DNA of 64,000 nt from the NCBI GenBank assembly GCA_946534715.1, contig CAMNCW010000046.1, forward strand, positions 21,397-85,396, read 5' to 3'. Below, piece by piece: positions 18,078 to 27,486 of this stretch. Origin of the DNA: an uncultured Bacteroidales bacterium. Its GTDB lineage: Bacteria > Bacteroidota > Bacteroidia > Bacteroidales > Paludibacteraceae. Both the position numbers and the translations under genes were made by a program. How positions within the stretch are numbered: the stretch's first letter is position 1; each line of letters starts with the position of its first letter. The notes under the pieces were generated by a model that was given only the letters and a program-made list of their open reading frames with translations, was not told where the DNA came from and ran no database searches.

Positions 18078-20987
18078 TTACATGACAGCATCATAGAGTT
18101 CATCTACCGAGTTGAAGAGCTTAGCCGGCGAGAGTTTGGTTACTTTGCAACCCATCTTCTTCTCGATAGCCTTGGTGTCGATCTTCTTGGGGTCACCCAT
18201 GAGGATGATGGTCACCGCTTTTCCTTTGATGTTATCCTCGTAGAATTTCTCGATGTCATTGAAGGTGAGCGCATCAATCTTCGCAGCATTGACTTTAGCC
18301 GGGTCATCGTTATAACCGAGGCGTTTCCAGTACTCGAAGGTAGAAGCTTTCGCACGCATAGACGGTTTAGCCGTCTGTGCAGCCTGTTTGAGGGCGGCTT
18401 TAAGGGCTACTAACTGGGTTGAGTCTTGCGGCATATCATTGAGGATATCCATGTAGACGGAAATAGCATCATTGACCTTATCCGACTGAGTACCCACATA
18501 ACCAATGAAGTAGCAGTCCTTGCCCGGCAGTTCCGGCGTAGCATCAACACCGTAAGCCGAGTATGCCATAGAGCGTTTTACGCGGATCTCATTCATGATG
18601 ATACCCGTGAAGCCGCCCGACATGTACTGGTTGAAGGCATCCGATTGTACATCGGAAGCGATGTCATATGGACGTCCGTTGATGTAGAAATAGAGGTCCG
18701 CCTGCTGTACGTTGCTATTCGGCAAGAAGAGCACGGTGGGTTTGTCGTATTTCTGACGATCCTGAACGAACGGCGATTTGGAAGGTTGCATACCTTCAGT
18801 CAAGGGCAGTTCGGGCACAAGTTTTTCCTGAGAGAGCGTACCGCAGTAGAAGACATCCAGCGCATATGTACGCGCTTGCGCTACGAGGGATTGCACTTTC
18901 GGCAGACCGAGTTGCCAGATATCCACGAACGGCACTTCGTCCAGATAAGCCGATTTCTTACCGTACATAGCATACTGCATGAGCGCAGATTTCTGAACGG
19001 CCGTACGTTTTTGACGGCTGAGACGGCTGAAGAACTCGCCACCCTTGATAGCATCCAACTGTTTCTGCTCCAAGTACGGCATGAGGAGTTGGCGGTTCAC
19101 CAAGTTCATGATCTTATTCATGTTTCCATCCTCACCGGAGATGGAGATATAGAAGTACGAATCATTACAGCCGTACGAAACGGAAGCACCGAGTTGCGCC
19201 ATTTGCTGTTTGAAGTCTTTACCTTCGGTAGCCGGGCTACCCATGATACCGGCGTTGTTCATCAAGGCAGCTACGTACGGTAGAAGCGGCATTTCGTGCT
19301 CACCAATACCATAACGGAGGGTCAGGGTGAAGATGTCATTCTTCGTATTCGGCGTGTAGTGGAGGGTTACGTTCTCACCCAGCGACGACAATTTTACGTC
19401 ATTGAAATTGTTGAAGGTCTGTTTGAGTTCTCCCTTCGGCAGTTTCTGGAAAGCCTCCGCATAAGCCGTCTTAGCATCCTTCACCGGATCAAGCGGTTTG
19501 ATATTCGGCTTCGGCAGTGTATTCGCCTTCGGGGTCTTGGTATCCTCATCGAAGGAGACGGTCATGTGATCCGCATCGAAGTATTTCTTAGCCACACGCG
19601 CGATCTCCTCTTTGGTGAGCGCCTGAATTTTAGCGTTCGTTGTGAAGATATCATCAATCGGTTTTGCATAGGTAAAGGCATCCACAAGGACGTTCATCTT
19701 CGAATTCGGAGACTCGTTGAACGCCTTGTACGATTGCGCGTACATGTGCTTCACGTTGGCGATGAGTTCATCGGAGATCTCGCCGCGTTTGATCTTGTCG
19801 ATCTCTTTCATGACGATTGCTTCGGTTTGTTTATCCGACTCAAACATCTGCTGGTTCGCATCATAGTACGGCACAGCCATGACGAGAATACGTCCGTCGT
19901 TACGACGTGCATCAAGGAAAGCGTATGCCGAGCTGACATCACCCTTGGTGTTCACTTGGTCGAGCAAACCGACCTGACCATTATAAAGGAGGTTGCATAC
20001 AAACTCCAAAACATCCTGATCAGGGTCACCCTCTTTGACACCTTGGTAAACCCATGCCACCTGCGGATTGTAACCGAGGTTATAGTGCTTCTTGCCGGTC
20101 AGTTTGACAGCCGGGTACTCAGGACGTGCCGGAAGGTCTTTAGGCTCCAGACGGCCGAAGGTCTCTGCGATCATCGGTTTGGTAGATTCGGTGTCGAAGT
20201 CACCAACGATCACGAGCGCCATGTTGTTAGGCACATACCAGGTGTTGTAGAACTCGATGAGTTTGGAGAGACGCGGGTTCTTGAGGTGCTCGGGGAGACC
20301 GATGACATCACGCTCGTACGGCGAACCTTTGTAGATATCCTCCATGAGTTGTTTTTGCGCCTGTGAAGAGGGGTTGTTGGCGTACATGTTGTACTCCTCG
20401 AAGACGTTCTCCAACTCCGCTTGGAAGGTACGGAAGACCGGGTTGATGAGACGATCGGAGAAGATCGTCAGCCAGCGGTACATCTCTGCAGCCGGGAAGG
20501 AGTTGTGGTACGCCGTGAGGTCGTAAGAGGTGTACGCATTCACACCTTCTGCACCGATGAGGTCGAGCATGTTGAAGAAATCTTCGGTAGAAGAGATCTT
20601 TGCCTCACGCATGGAGCACTCATTGATCTGTGTAGCGAGTTGCTCACGGATTTTCGGGTCTTTTGCATCGCTGTACTGGTCGTACAAAGCGATGATGGAG
20701 TCATAAATCGGTTTCTCAGCTTCCCAGTTGATCGCACCGATACGTTGCGTACCTTTGAAAAGCATGTGCTCAAGGTAGTGTGCCAGACCGGTGTATTCCG
20801 CCGGTTCATCCACAGCACCTGCGCGAACGACCACATAACCGGTGACATCCGGCTGATCATGGTCTTCCCACAGAAGCACAGTGAGTCCGTTTTCCAACTT
20901 GTACTCTGTCAGGCCCTCACGGGACTGAGCGGAGAGAAATGCGGTGCCGCAAATGAGCAGCAGAGCGCTAAGTAAATACTTTCTCAT
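18078..20987 (-). CDS. M16 family zinc protease, exported (PqqL-like)
   Basis: 969 residues. A signal peptide (MRKYLLSALLLICGTAFLSAQS) sends it to the periplasm or envelope. The N-terminal M16 domain has the inverted zinc motif HYLEH (70-74) and a distal glutamate in ENVFEEYN; a second M16-like half follows without the motif, as in two-halved insulinase-type proteases. Likely degrades peptides. It is separated from tdh by a spacer with an 8-bp array (21018-21054), and from era by 8 bp. Confidence 0.9.
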   Translation of the reverse strand: MRKYLLSALLLICGTAFLSAQSREGLTEYKLENGLTVLLWEDHDQPDVTGYVVVRAGAVDEPAEYTGLAHYLEHMLFKGTQRIGAINWEAEKPIYDSIIALYDQYSDAKDPKIREQLATQINECSMREAKISSTEDFFNMLDLIGAEGVNAYTSYDLTAYHNSFPAAEMYRWLTIFSDRLINPVFRTFQAELENVFEEYNMYANNPSSQAQKQLMEDIYKGSPYERDVIGLPEHLKNPRLSKLIEFYNTWYVPNNMALVIVGDFDTESTKPMIAETFGRLEPKDLPARPEYPAVKLTGKKHYNLGYNPQVAWVYQGVKEGDPDQDVLEFVCNLLYNGQVGLLDQVNTKGDVSSAYAFLDARRNDGRILVMAVPYYDANQQMFESDKQTEAIVMKEIDKIKRGEISDELIANVKHMYAQSYKAFNESPNSKMNVLVDAFTYAKPIDDIFTTNAKIQALTKEEIARVAKKYFDADHMTVSFDEDTKTPKANTLPKPNIKPLDPVKDAKTAYAEAFQKLPKGELKQTFNNFNDVKLSSLGENVTLHYTPNTKNDIFTLTLRYGIGEHEMPLLPYVAALMNNAGIMGSPATEGKDFKQQMAQLGASVSYGCNDSYFYISISGEDGNMNKIMNLVNRQLLMPYLEQKQLDAIKGGEFFSRLSRQKRTAVQKSALMQYAMYGKKSAYLDEVPFVDIWQLGLPKVQSLVAQARTYALDVFYCGTLSQEKLVPELPLTEGMQPSKSPFVQDRQKYDKPTVLFLPNSNVQQADLYFYINGRPYDIASDVQSDAFNQYMSGGFTGIIMNEIRVKRSMAYSAYGVDATPELPGKDCYFIGYVGTQSDKVNDAISVYMDILNDMPQDSTQLVALKAALKQAAQTAKPSMRAKASTFEYWKRLGYNDDPAKVNAAKIDALTFNDIEKFYEDNIKGKAVTIILMGDPKKIDTKAIEKKMGCKVTKLSPAKLFNSVDELYDAVM

Positions 20988-21017
20988 TGTTTTGATTATT
21001 AATTGTTAATTTTTTTT

Positions 21018-21054
21018 CGAGATCACGAGGTCACGAGGTCACGAGATTACGAGG
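21018..21054. repeat. 8-bp tandem array (CGAGATCA type)
   Basis: Four units CGAGATCA, CGAGGTCA, CGAGGTCA, CGAGATTA plus CGAGG, in the spacer between tdh and the M16 gene. The same unit recurs at 23368-23404 and 40576-40607. Confidence 0.8.
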
Positions 21055-21057
21055 TTT

Positions 21058-22083
21058 TTACCATTCGAGGAGGACTTTGCCGCATTGCCCGGAGACCATG
21101 ACGTCGAAGCCTTTCTGAAAATCTTCGAATTGAAAGCGGTGTGTGATCACCGGCGAGAGGTCAAGTCCTCCGAGGAGCATCTGCTCCATTTGGTACCAAG
21201 TCTCCCACATGCGTCGTCCGGTGATTCCTTTGATGGTCAGGGCATTGAAGATGACATCCGACCAGTTGACCTGCGTGTCCGAAGGCAGGATGCCCAATTG
21301 GGCGATGTTGGCACCTTTGTACATATGCTCGATCATCTCGTTGAAGGCCGCGGGTGCTCCTGACATCTCCAAGCCGACATCAAAGCCCTTGATACCGAGT
21401 TGGTTCATTGCGTCTTGTACCGTTTCGCCTTTAGAGCCATCGACAGTGAGGGTTGCACCCATTTTCTTAGCTATCTCCAGACGAAGCGGGTTGATATCGG
21501 TGACAACAATGTTCTTCGCTCCGGCGTAGCGGCATATACCTGCCGCCATCGTTCCGATAAGTCCTGCGCCTGTGATAAGGACATCTTCTCCGAGCAACGG
21601 GAAAGCGAGGGCTGTATGGGTTGCGTTGCCGAAGGGATCCATGATGGCAGCGAAGTCATCGGGTATCTCCGGGCGCAGTTTGACGACATTCGATTCGGGT
21701 ATTGTGACGTACTCCGCAAAGCAGCCGTCTTTACCCATGATACCGACGGAGATAGTGTTCTCGCAGACGTGTCCCATACCCCGACGGCAGTTACGGCAAT
21801 GTCCGCAGACGATGTGTCCTTCGGCAGTGACGCGTTCACCGACTTGGAAATTACGAACACCGGCTCCCACTTCCGCTACAACGCCGACGAACTCATGTCC
21901 CATCGTATAAGGCGGTTTGCAATGCGCTTGTGACCACGCGTCCCATTTATACATATGGAGGTCGGTACCGCAGATAGCGGCTTTGGTGACCTTGATGAGG
22001 ACATCGTTCACTCCCACTTCGGGCATCGGCACTTCTTCCATCCAGATACCGGGCGCGGCGTATTTTTTGACTAATGCACGCAT
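21058..22083 (-). CDS. tdh: L-threonine 3-dehydrogenase
   Basis: NAD-dependent, zinc-containing MDR-family enzyme oxidising threonine to 2-amino-3-ketobutyrate. 341 residues; AAICGTDLHMYKWD gives the catalytic zinc cysteine, and CGHCRNCRRGMGHVC gives the four structural zinc cysteines. ITGAGLIGTMAAGICRYAGA is the NAD-binding Rossmann loop. It lies directly downstream of kbl, the next pathway enzyme, across an 8-bp array. Confidence 0.95.
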   Translation of the reverse strand: MRALVKKYAAPGIWMEEVPMPEVGVNDVLIKVTKAAICGTDLHMYKWDAWSQAHCKPPYTMGHEFVGVVAEVGAGVRNFQVGERVTAEGHIVCGHCRNCRRGMGHVCENTISVGIMGKDGCFAEYVTIPESNVVKLRPEIPDDFAAIMDPFGNATHTALAFPLLGEDVLITGAGLIGTMAAGICRYAGAKNIVVTDINPLRLEIAKKMGATLTVDGSKGETVQDAMNQLGIKGFDVGLEMSGAPAAFNEMIEHMYKGANIAQLGILPSDTQVNWSDVIFNALTIKGITGRRMWETWYQMEQMLLGGLDLSPVITHRFQFEDFQKGFDVMVSGQCGKVLLEW

Positions 22084-22087
22084 TAGG

Positions 22088-22119
22088 TTAAACTGTTAAA
22101 TTGTTAAACTGTTAAATTG
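22088..22119. repeat. 8-bp tandem array (TTAAACTG type)
   Basis: Four units alternating TTAAACTG and TTAAATTG fill most of the 36-bp kbl-tdh spacer. Confidence 0.8.
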
Positions 22120-23352
22120 TTATTTCAATACACCAAGAATCGTGCCAATTTTGGTGAAGGCGGCGATACATTTATCTAATTGTTCGCGTGTGTGCGCAGC
22201 AGAAACCTGTACACGTATGCGCGCCTGACCTTTCGGAACAACCGGATAGTAGAAGCCTGTGACGTAGATGCCTTCTTTCTGGAGAGCCGCCGCGAACTCC
22301 TGCGAGAGACGCGCATCGTAGAGCATGACTGCACAGATAGCCGACTGCGTCGGTTTGATATCGAAGCCTGCGGCACGCATTTTCTCCACGAAGTACGCGG
22401 TGTTCTCGTGCAGACGGTCTTGCAGTTCGTTGGAACGCGTGAGGATCTCGAAGGTCTTGATACCCGCCGCAGCAATCATCGGCGGAATGGAGTTCGAGAA
22501 GAGATACGGACGGCTACGCTGACGCAGGAGGTCGATGATCTCTTTCTTACCGGTAGTGAAACCGCCGACCGAACCGCCGAAAGCCTTACCAAGCGTGCCG
22601 GTAATAATCTCTATCTTACCGCGCATGTTATAGAGCTCGGTCACACCATGACCGGTTTTGCCGACAACTCCGGCGGAGTGCGACTCATCCACCATGACGA
22701 GGGCGTTGTATTTCTGCGCAAGCTCGTAGATCTTATCCAACGGACAGACATTACCGTCCATGGAAAAGACACCATCGGTAGCGATGATACGGAAGCGCTG
22801 AGCTTGCGCTTTCTTGAGTTGCTCCTCGAGATCCGCCATGTCACCGTTGGCATAACGGTAACGCACCGCCTTGCAAAGACGCACACCGTCAATGATAGAC
22901 GCATGGTTGAGCGCATCAGAGATGATGGCATCTTCTTCCGTCAGCAGCGGTTCAAAAAGTCCTCCGTTCGCATCAAAACAAGCGGCATAAAGGATCGTGT
23001 CTTCCGTTCCGAAGAAATCAGAAATGACGCGCTCGAGTTCCTTGTGGGTATCCTGCGTACCGCAGATAAAACGCACCGAAGCCATACCGTAACCGCGCGC
23101 ATCCATACGGGCTTTCGCAGCCTCGATAAGCTCTTTGTTATCAGCGAGTCCGAGGTAGTTGTTCGCGCAGAAGTTGATCACGGGCAACTCGGAAACCCCA
23201 CCCTGCCCCTCCCCACAAGGGGAGGGAGAAGAGGTGGCAACTTTGATGTCACTGGACTGCGGAGTGATGATCACGCGCTCGTTCTTATAGAGGCCTGCTT
23301 CGCGAATCTCATTCAGCGTTTTTTGCAGGTGTTGTTGAAAATCTTGATACAT
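22120..23352 (-). CDS. kbl: Glycine C-acetyltransferase (2-amino-3-ketobutyrate CoA ligase) with an in-frame palindromic insertion
   Basis: PLP enzyme that splits 2-amino-3-ketobutyrate with CoA to glycine and acetyl-CoA. The start at 23352 (MYQDFQQHLQ) is preferred; the longer frame MISKSRDL is only the translated 8-bp array. The PLP lysine is in TGTLGKAFGGSVGG. In the N-terminal part, where relatives run straight from the strand before to LNFCANNYLGL, this protein has about 18 extra residues containing SPSPCGEGQGGV, encoded by the palindrome at 23194-23234. The rest is normal, so the enzyme is probably active. Confidence 0.94.
   Translation of the reverse strand: MYQDFQQHLQKTLNEIREAGLYKNERVIITPQSSDIKVATSSPSPCGEGQGGVSELPVINFCANNYLGLADNKELIEAAKARMDARGYGMASVRFICGTQDTHKELERVISDFFGTEDTILYAACFDANGGLFEPLLTEEDAIISDALNHASIIDGVRLCKAVRYRYANGDMADLEEQLKKAQAQRFRIIATDGVFSMDGNVCPLDKIYELAQKYNALVMVDESHSAGVVGKTGHGVTELYNMRGKIEIITGTLGKAFGGSVGGFTTGKKEIIDLLRQRSRPYLFSNSIPPMIAAAGIKTFEILTRSNELQDRLHENTAYFVEKMRAAGFDIKPTQSAICAVMLYDARLSQEFAAALQKEGIYVTGFYYPVVPKGQARIRVQVSAAHTREQLDKCIAAFTKIGTILGVLK
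23194..23234. repeat. Palindromic element inside kbl
   Basis: Perfect CCCTCCCC-ACAA-GGGGAGGG core at 23207-23226 with the flanking ACCCCACCCTG seen at the intergenic copy. Read in frame as SPSPCGEGQGG. Confidence 0.85.
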
Positions 23353-23367
23353 AGTTGTTATTTTTTT

Positions 23368-23404
23368 CGAGATCACGAGATCACGAGATTTCGAGATCAC
23401 GAGG
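23368..23404. repeat. 8-bp tandem array (CGAGATCA type)
   Basis: Units CGAGATCA, CGAGATCA, CGAGATTT, CGAGATCA and CGAGGG between gdhA and kbl; same family and same orientation relative to transcription as 21018-21054. Confidence 0.8.
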
Positions 23405-23408
23405 GTTA

Positions 23409-24752
23409 TTAAATTATTCCTTGCTCCAACATCGCAGTGGCTACTTTCATAAAACCAGCGATGTTAGCGCCCTTGACGTAGTCGATCGTGCCATCGGGCT
23501 GCGTGCCATAACGGACACATTGCTCGTGGATTGATTCCATAATATGATGGAGACGCTCGTCCACTTCTTCGGCTTTCCAAGAGAGGTGCTCTGCGTTCTG
23601 TGTCATTTCGAGACCGGAGGTTGCTACTCCACCTGCGTTGACCGCTTTGCCCGGAGCAAAGAGGACTCCGTTATGCTGGAAGAAATGGATTGCTCCCGGC
23701 TGACAGCCCATGTTCGACACCTCGCAGCAACACCAGCAACCGTTTGCTTTCAGTTCCTTGGCATCGTCCTCAGAGAGCTCGTTCTGGAAAGCACACGGCA
23801 GAGCGATGTCGCACGGAATAGACCATGCTTTCTTGCCGGCTGTGAAAGCACAGAGAGACGGGAATTTATCCGCCATGTCTTGCACTTTATTGCGGTTCGA
23901 AGCACGCATGACGAGCATGTAGTCGATCATTTCTTTGGTGATTCCGTCGGGTATAGCCACTACGCCGTCCGGACCGGAGATCGCCACCACTTTGGCACCG
24001 AGTTCAACCGCTTTCGTTGCAGCACCCCAAGCTACGTTTCCGAAACCGGAGAGCGCCACTTTCTTGCCTTTAATATCTTTGCCCGCGGTATGCAGGAGAT
24101 GTTGCGTGAAATAGAGTGCGCCAAAGCCGGTAGCTTCCGGGCGAAGGATCGAACCGCCCCATGTCATACCTTTGCCGGTGAGGACACCAGTATGATATTC
24201 GCGCGCGAGCTTCTGGTACATGCCGTTGAGGAAACCGATCTCACGTCCGCCGACACCCACGTCACCTGCCGGGATATCCTGATCCGGACCGATGCAACGC
24301 CATAGTTCGAGCATGAATGCCTGACAGAAACGCATAATCTCCGCATCGGATTTGCCGACCGGATCAAAGTCCGAGCCACCTTTCGCGCCGCCCATAGGCA
24401 GGGTTGTCAGCGCGTTCTTGAAAGTCTGCTCGAAACCCAGGAACTTGAGCATTGAAGGTGTCACAGCTCTGTGGAAACGCAAACCGCCTTTGTACGGACC
24501 GATAGCTGAGTTGAACTGCACGCGGTAACCGAGGTTCGTCTGCACTTCGCCCTGATCATCAATCCACGTCACGCGGAACGTGAAGATACGGTCCGGCTCG
24601 ACCATACGCTCCACGATTTTCGCAGCCTCAAACTCGGGGTGTTGGTTGTACACCTCTTCAATCGATTCGAGTACTTCTTGTACTGCCTGCAGATACTCTG
24701 CTTCACCCGGATGTTTCGCAGCCAACTGCTGCATAATGTTTTGTACTTTCAT
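23409..24752 (-). CDS. gdhA: Glutamate dehydrogenase (hexameric, GdhA type)
   Basis: 447 residues of the Glu/Leu/Phe/Val dehydrogenase family. YKGGLRFH and PMGGAKGGSDFDP hold the substrate-binding and catalytic lysines, and GFGNVAWGAA is the nucleotide-binding turn. Interconverts 2-oxoglutarate plus ammonium and glutamate; NADP preference is likely from family length but not proven. It has a canonical promoter at 24826-24857 and probably drives gdhA-kbl-tdh. Confidence 0.95.
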   Translation of the reverse strand: MKVQNIMQQLAAKHPGEAEYLQAVQEVLESIEEVYNQHPEFEAAKIVERMVEPDRIFTFRVTWIDDQGEVQTNLGYRVQFNSAIGPYKGGLRFHRAVTPSMLKFLGFEQTFKNALTTLPMGGAKGGSDFDPVGKSDAEIMRFCQAFMLELWRCIGPDQDIPAGDVGVGGREIGFLNGMYQKLAREYHTGVLTGKGMTWGGSILRPEATGFGALYFTQHLLHTAGKDIKGKKVALSGFGNVAWGAATKAVELGAKVVAISGPDGVVAIPDGITKEMIDYMLVMRASNRNKVQDMADKFPSLCAFTAGKKAWSIPCDIALPCAFQNELSEDDAKELKANGCWCCCEVSNMGCQPGAIHFFQHNGVLFAPGKAVNAGGVATSGLEMTQNAEHLSWKAEEVDERLHHIMESIHEQCVRYGTQPDGTIDYVKGANIAGFMKVATAMLEQGII

Positions 24753-24825
24753 AATGTGTGTGTTTTAAATGGTATATTGTTATTAAAAAAATTTGTGTTT
24801 ATTAGTATCTAATAAAAATCGGGTA

Positions 24826-24857
24826 CAAAGTTACTGCTTTTTTTTGAAATATGCAAA
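24826..24857 (-). promoter_or_regulatory. Promoter of gdhA
   Basis: Minus strand TTTG (24857-24854), 20 bp, TAACTTTG (24833-24826). Confidence 0.85.
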
Positions 24858-24879
24858 TATTTTAGCAATATTTTCAAAA

Positions 24880-27405
24880 TTATTTGCCTGTCGATACCCC
24901 TCCGCCACCTCCGCCGAGACGTGAGGATTCGTCCAATTCGCCGACTTTGCGGTATTTATGTTGCTGCTGTTGACCAAACATCCAAGTAACAGAAAGCATG
25001 ACGCGTTGCTGTCGAACGGTCTGGCTAAACCAGCTGGAGTAGCCGGGCTGCTGTCCCATGTCGGTGGAGGTGAAACGGAGCGAACGGGCAAGGTCCTGGA
25101 CGTTGAGGTTAAAGATAAGACCTCTTTTCATGTACATCTTGCGGATACCGAAAGAGAGATAATAGGTGCTCTCCTGACGCTCATAGCCGGTGGTCATCGG
25201 CGAAGACCAGTTGCCGTCAAGGGTCATGGTCCAATCTTTGGGCAAGTACGCCGAGAGTGTACCGCCGACATAGCCGTAGTGGTTGCCGAGCCGGTAAACG
25301 GGTTTGCCATCGGGCTTCAAGTCATAGGATTTATTAAGGAAATGATACCAACCGGCATTGACAGTGAGTGCAAGCCATGCCCCAACTAATTGACGATTGG
25401 ACGATTTTCGATTTACGGTTTCGCCTTCGGCTGTTTGAGCGTTAGCAAACTTCGGCACAAGGGGCAGTTCGGTGAGGGAGAGGTTACCTCCGTGGGTTGT
25501 ACAGGTACCGAAATTGACCCATTGCATACTGCCCGAACCATCGGCAAGTATTGTTGTTTTGCGGTCAAACATGCCCTGTGTGTGCGAGAAATTGAAGGTT
25601 AGATTGAAGTATTGCGTCCACGAGAAATGCAGTTCGACATCGTTGTTAAACTCCGGCGAGAGGTTCGTATTTCCTTCCTGATAACTATAGGCATCCACAT
25701 ACGTACGGAAGGGGTTCAGCATCCAGTAATTAGGTCGTTTGATGCGTCGGGTGTATGATGCGGACACGGCAATAGGCTGTTGGAGTTTGCCCAGCGGCGA
25801 CGAGGTATAACCGACATAGGCTGTGGGGAAAGGATCAAAATAGGACTTATTGGTGACCGAATCCGCAGAAGTCCAGTTACCATGGGAGAAGGTATATTCG
25901 CCGCGCAAACCGAGTTTGGCAGACCAGTGTTCACCGAACTGCTTTCCGACCGATATATATGCCGCCGCTACGTGCTCCTGATACAGGAAATTGGAGATCG
26001 TTTGCGGTTGTTTGACATTGTTAATGGTGGAGTCTGTGGTCATGCGGTTATCGGTGGAAGAGAGCGCGTACTTGACGCCCGTTTCGATCATGCCTGTTTG
26101 CCAAAACTTGGTCTGGAAATCGAGCTTCGCCGAATAGATGTCCGCTGCTTGACGGGTATTGATGTCCAAGTTCAGCGAACGGGTACCGAAGTCTGTCTTT
26201 TGCAAGTTAGCGGAACGTGTGGAATAACGGTTGTAGTCCACGTTGACGGTCAGTTCACGTTCCAGCGCCTCATTGAAGGTGTGCGTGAAGTTGAGGTTCG
26301 CCGTGTGTTGCGGAGCCTGCGTAGCGGTGTTCGTAGCCGTTTTGGAAAACGTGGTGTCCGGACCGACCACGGTATAACCGATGTTACGATCGTCAATGAT
26401 GTCTTGTTTCATGCGCATGTACGGCACTTGCAGAATAAAACCGAACGTGTTTACCGAATCGATATACCAATCGTTTCCGAGTTTCATCATATAATACTGA
26501 AAATCAAGGTTATAGCCGGAATACGAATAGTTCTCGATTGCCTGTTTTGAGCCTATTTCCGGCACTGTTCTGCGGGTCTCGAAATCCACGTCATTCTGGG
26601 CATAAACCTGCGTGAGTTGACCAAAGGTATAGGTCTTTTCTCCGCGATAATTGAGGTTGAGCGAGACCATTTCGTTATTCAGCCAACGTTTGACATCGCC
26701 GAAATACATACCGCCATACCCCGCAGAAAGCATACCATTGAGACCTTTCATCATGTTGCGTTTGGTCTTGATATTGATGATACCACCCTGCCCTGACGCG
26801 TCATATTTGGCGGAAGGATTCGAGATGATTTCGATTTTCTCGATAGTGTTTCCGTCCGTTCCGTCGAGCATGGCTTTGAGTTGCTGACCGGAGAGATACG
26901 AGGGTTTGCCGTCGATCCAGATCTCTACGCCTTTGCCGTTGACCCTGATGTTTCCGTCCTTATCTATACGCACGCCCGGCGAGCGGCGAAGAATATCGTT
27001 TCCGTTGGAGCCTGCTGACAAAGGAGAGGCGGAGACATTCACGACCAGTTTGTCCATTTGGCGTTCAATGAGCGGTTTCTTGGCTTTTACCTCTACTTCG
27101 GCAAGGCGTTCGGTCTCTTCGCGGAGAACAAAATCCGGTCCGCCGAAAGCGGTGTGGTAACCGATATAAGAGGCTTGGATGAGAAACTCCTCCCCGGCCC
27201 TCCCCACAAGGGAGGGAGATTCAATGCTGTACTTTCCCTGTTCGTCGGTGATGGCACCGGTGATGAGGGATGAGTCTTTGGTAAGAACCGAGATCGTGAC
27301 AAAGGGCATCGGTGTACCTTTGGTGTCCATGACGGAACCTTTGATTGTTTCTGCGCCGAGAGCTACAGAACATAGCAAGAACATTCCTAAAAAGAACTTT
27401 TTCAT
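24880..27405 (-). CDS. TonB-dependent-receptor-like outer membrane protein (OMP_b-brl_3 type) with palindromic insertion
   Basis: 841 residues from the ATG at 27405 (MKKFFLGMFLLCSVALGAE, signal peptide). An N-terminal carboxypeptidase-regulatory-like domain (IKGSVMDTKGTPMPFVTIS) precedes a plug with VNVSASPLSAGSNGNDILRR and an outer-membrane beta-barrel rich in Tyr/Asn/Gly to the end. The substrate is unknown. In the first domain SPSLVGRAGEE is encoded by a palindromic element (27187-27223), which replaces a loop between strands. The C-terminus is Gly-rich (LGGGGGGVS). Its own -7 box lies at 27430-27437. Confidence 0.85.
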   Translation of the reverse strand: MKKFFLGMFLLCSVALGAETIKGSVMDTKGTPMPFVTISVLTKDSSLITGAITDEQGKYSIESPSLVGRAGEEFLIQASYIGYHTAFGGPDFVLREETERLAEVEVKAKKPLIERQMDKLVVNVSASPLSAGSNGNDILRRSPGVRIDKDGNIRVNGKGVEIWIDGKPSYLSGQQLKAMLDGTDGNTIEKIEIISNPSAKYDASGQGGIINIKTKRNMMKGLNGMLSAGYGGMYFGDVKRWLNNEMVSLNLNYRGEKTYTFGQLTQVYAQNDVDFETRRTVPEIGSKQAIENYSYSGYNLDFQYYMMKLGNDWYIDSVNTFGFILQVPYMRMKQDIIDDRNIGYTVVGPDTTFSKTATNTATQAPQHTANLNFTHTFNEALERELTVNVDYNRYSTRSANLQKTDFGTRSLNLDINTRQAADIYSAKLDFQTKFWQTGMIETGVKYALSSTDNRMTTDSTINNVKQPQTISNFLYQEHVAAAYISVGKQFGEHWSAKLGLRGEYTFSHGNWTSADSVTNKSYFDPFPTAYVGYTSSPLGKLQQPIAVSASYTRRIKRPNYWMLNPFRTYVDAYSYQEGNTNLSPEFNNDVELHFSWTQYFNLTFNFSHTQGMFDRKTTILADGSGSMQWVNFGTCTTHGGNLSLTELPLVPKFANAQTAEGETVNRKSSNRQLVGAWLALTVNAGWYHFLNKSYDLKPDGKPVYRLGNHYGYVGGTLSAYLPKDWTMTLDGNWSSPMTTGYERQESTYYLSFGIRKMYMKRGLIFNLNVQDLARSLRFTSTDMGQQPGYSSWFSQTVRQQRVMLSVTWMFGQQQQHKYRKVGELDESSRLGGGGGGVSTGK
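27187..27223. repeat. Palindromic element inside the outer membrane protein gene
   Basis: CCCTCCCC-ACAA-GGGAGGG core at 27198-27216, one G shorter than the kbl copy, so the protein reads through in a different frame (SPSLVGRAGEE). Confidence 0.8.
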
Positions 27406-27429
27406 AACATGCAATTTGAAAATTTTGTG

Positions 27430-27437
27430 CAAAGGTA
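27430..27437 (-). promoter_or_regulatory. -7 box upstream of the outer membrane protein gene
   Basis: TACCTTTG on the minus strand, 25 bp upstream of the ATG. A TTTG lies only 12 bp further upstream and none at the usual 20 bp, so this promoter is atypical and may need an activator. Confidence 0.5.
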
Positions 27438-27486
27438 CAGCTTTCTGCGCAAATGGTATATGAAAAAACGGACATTGCGATATTTT

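Noticed and set aside
23353..23400. Longer Kbl N-terminus starting MISKSRDL
   Set aside because: These codons are the 8-bp spacer array; homologues begin near MYQDFQQHL.
22180..23412. 410-codon open frame opposite kbl
   Set aside because: Antisense shadow; it spans the whole gene, the palindrome and the spacer array, which a real protein would not.
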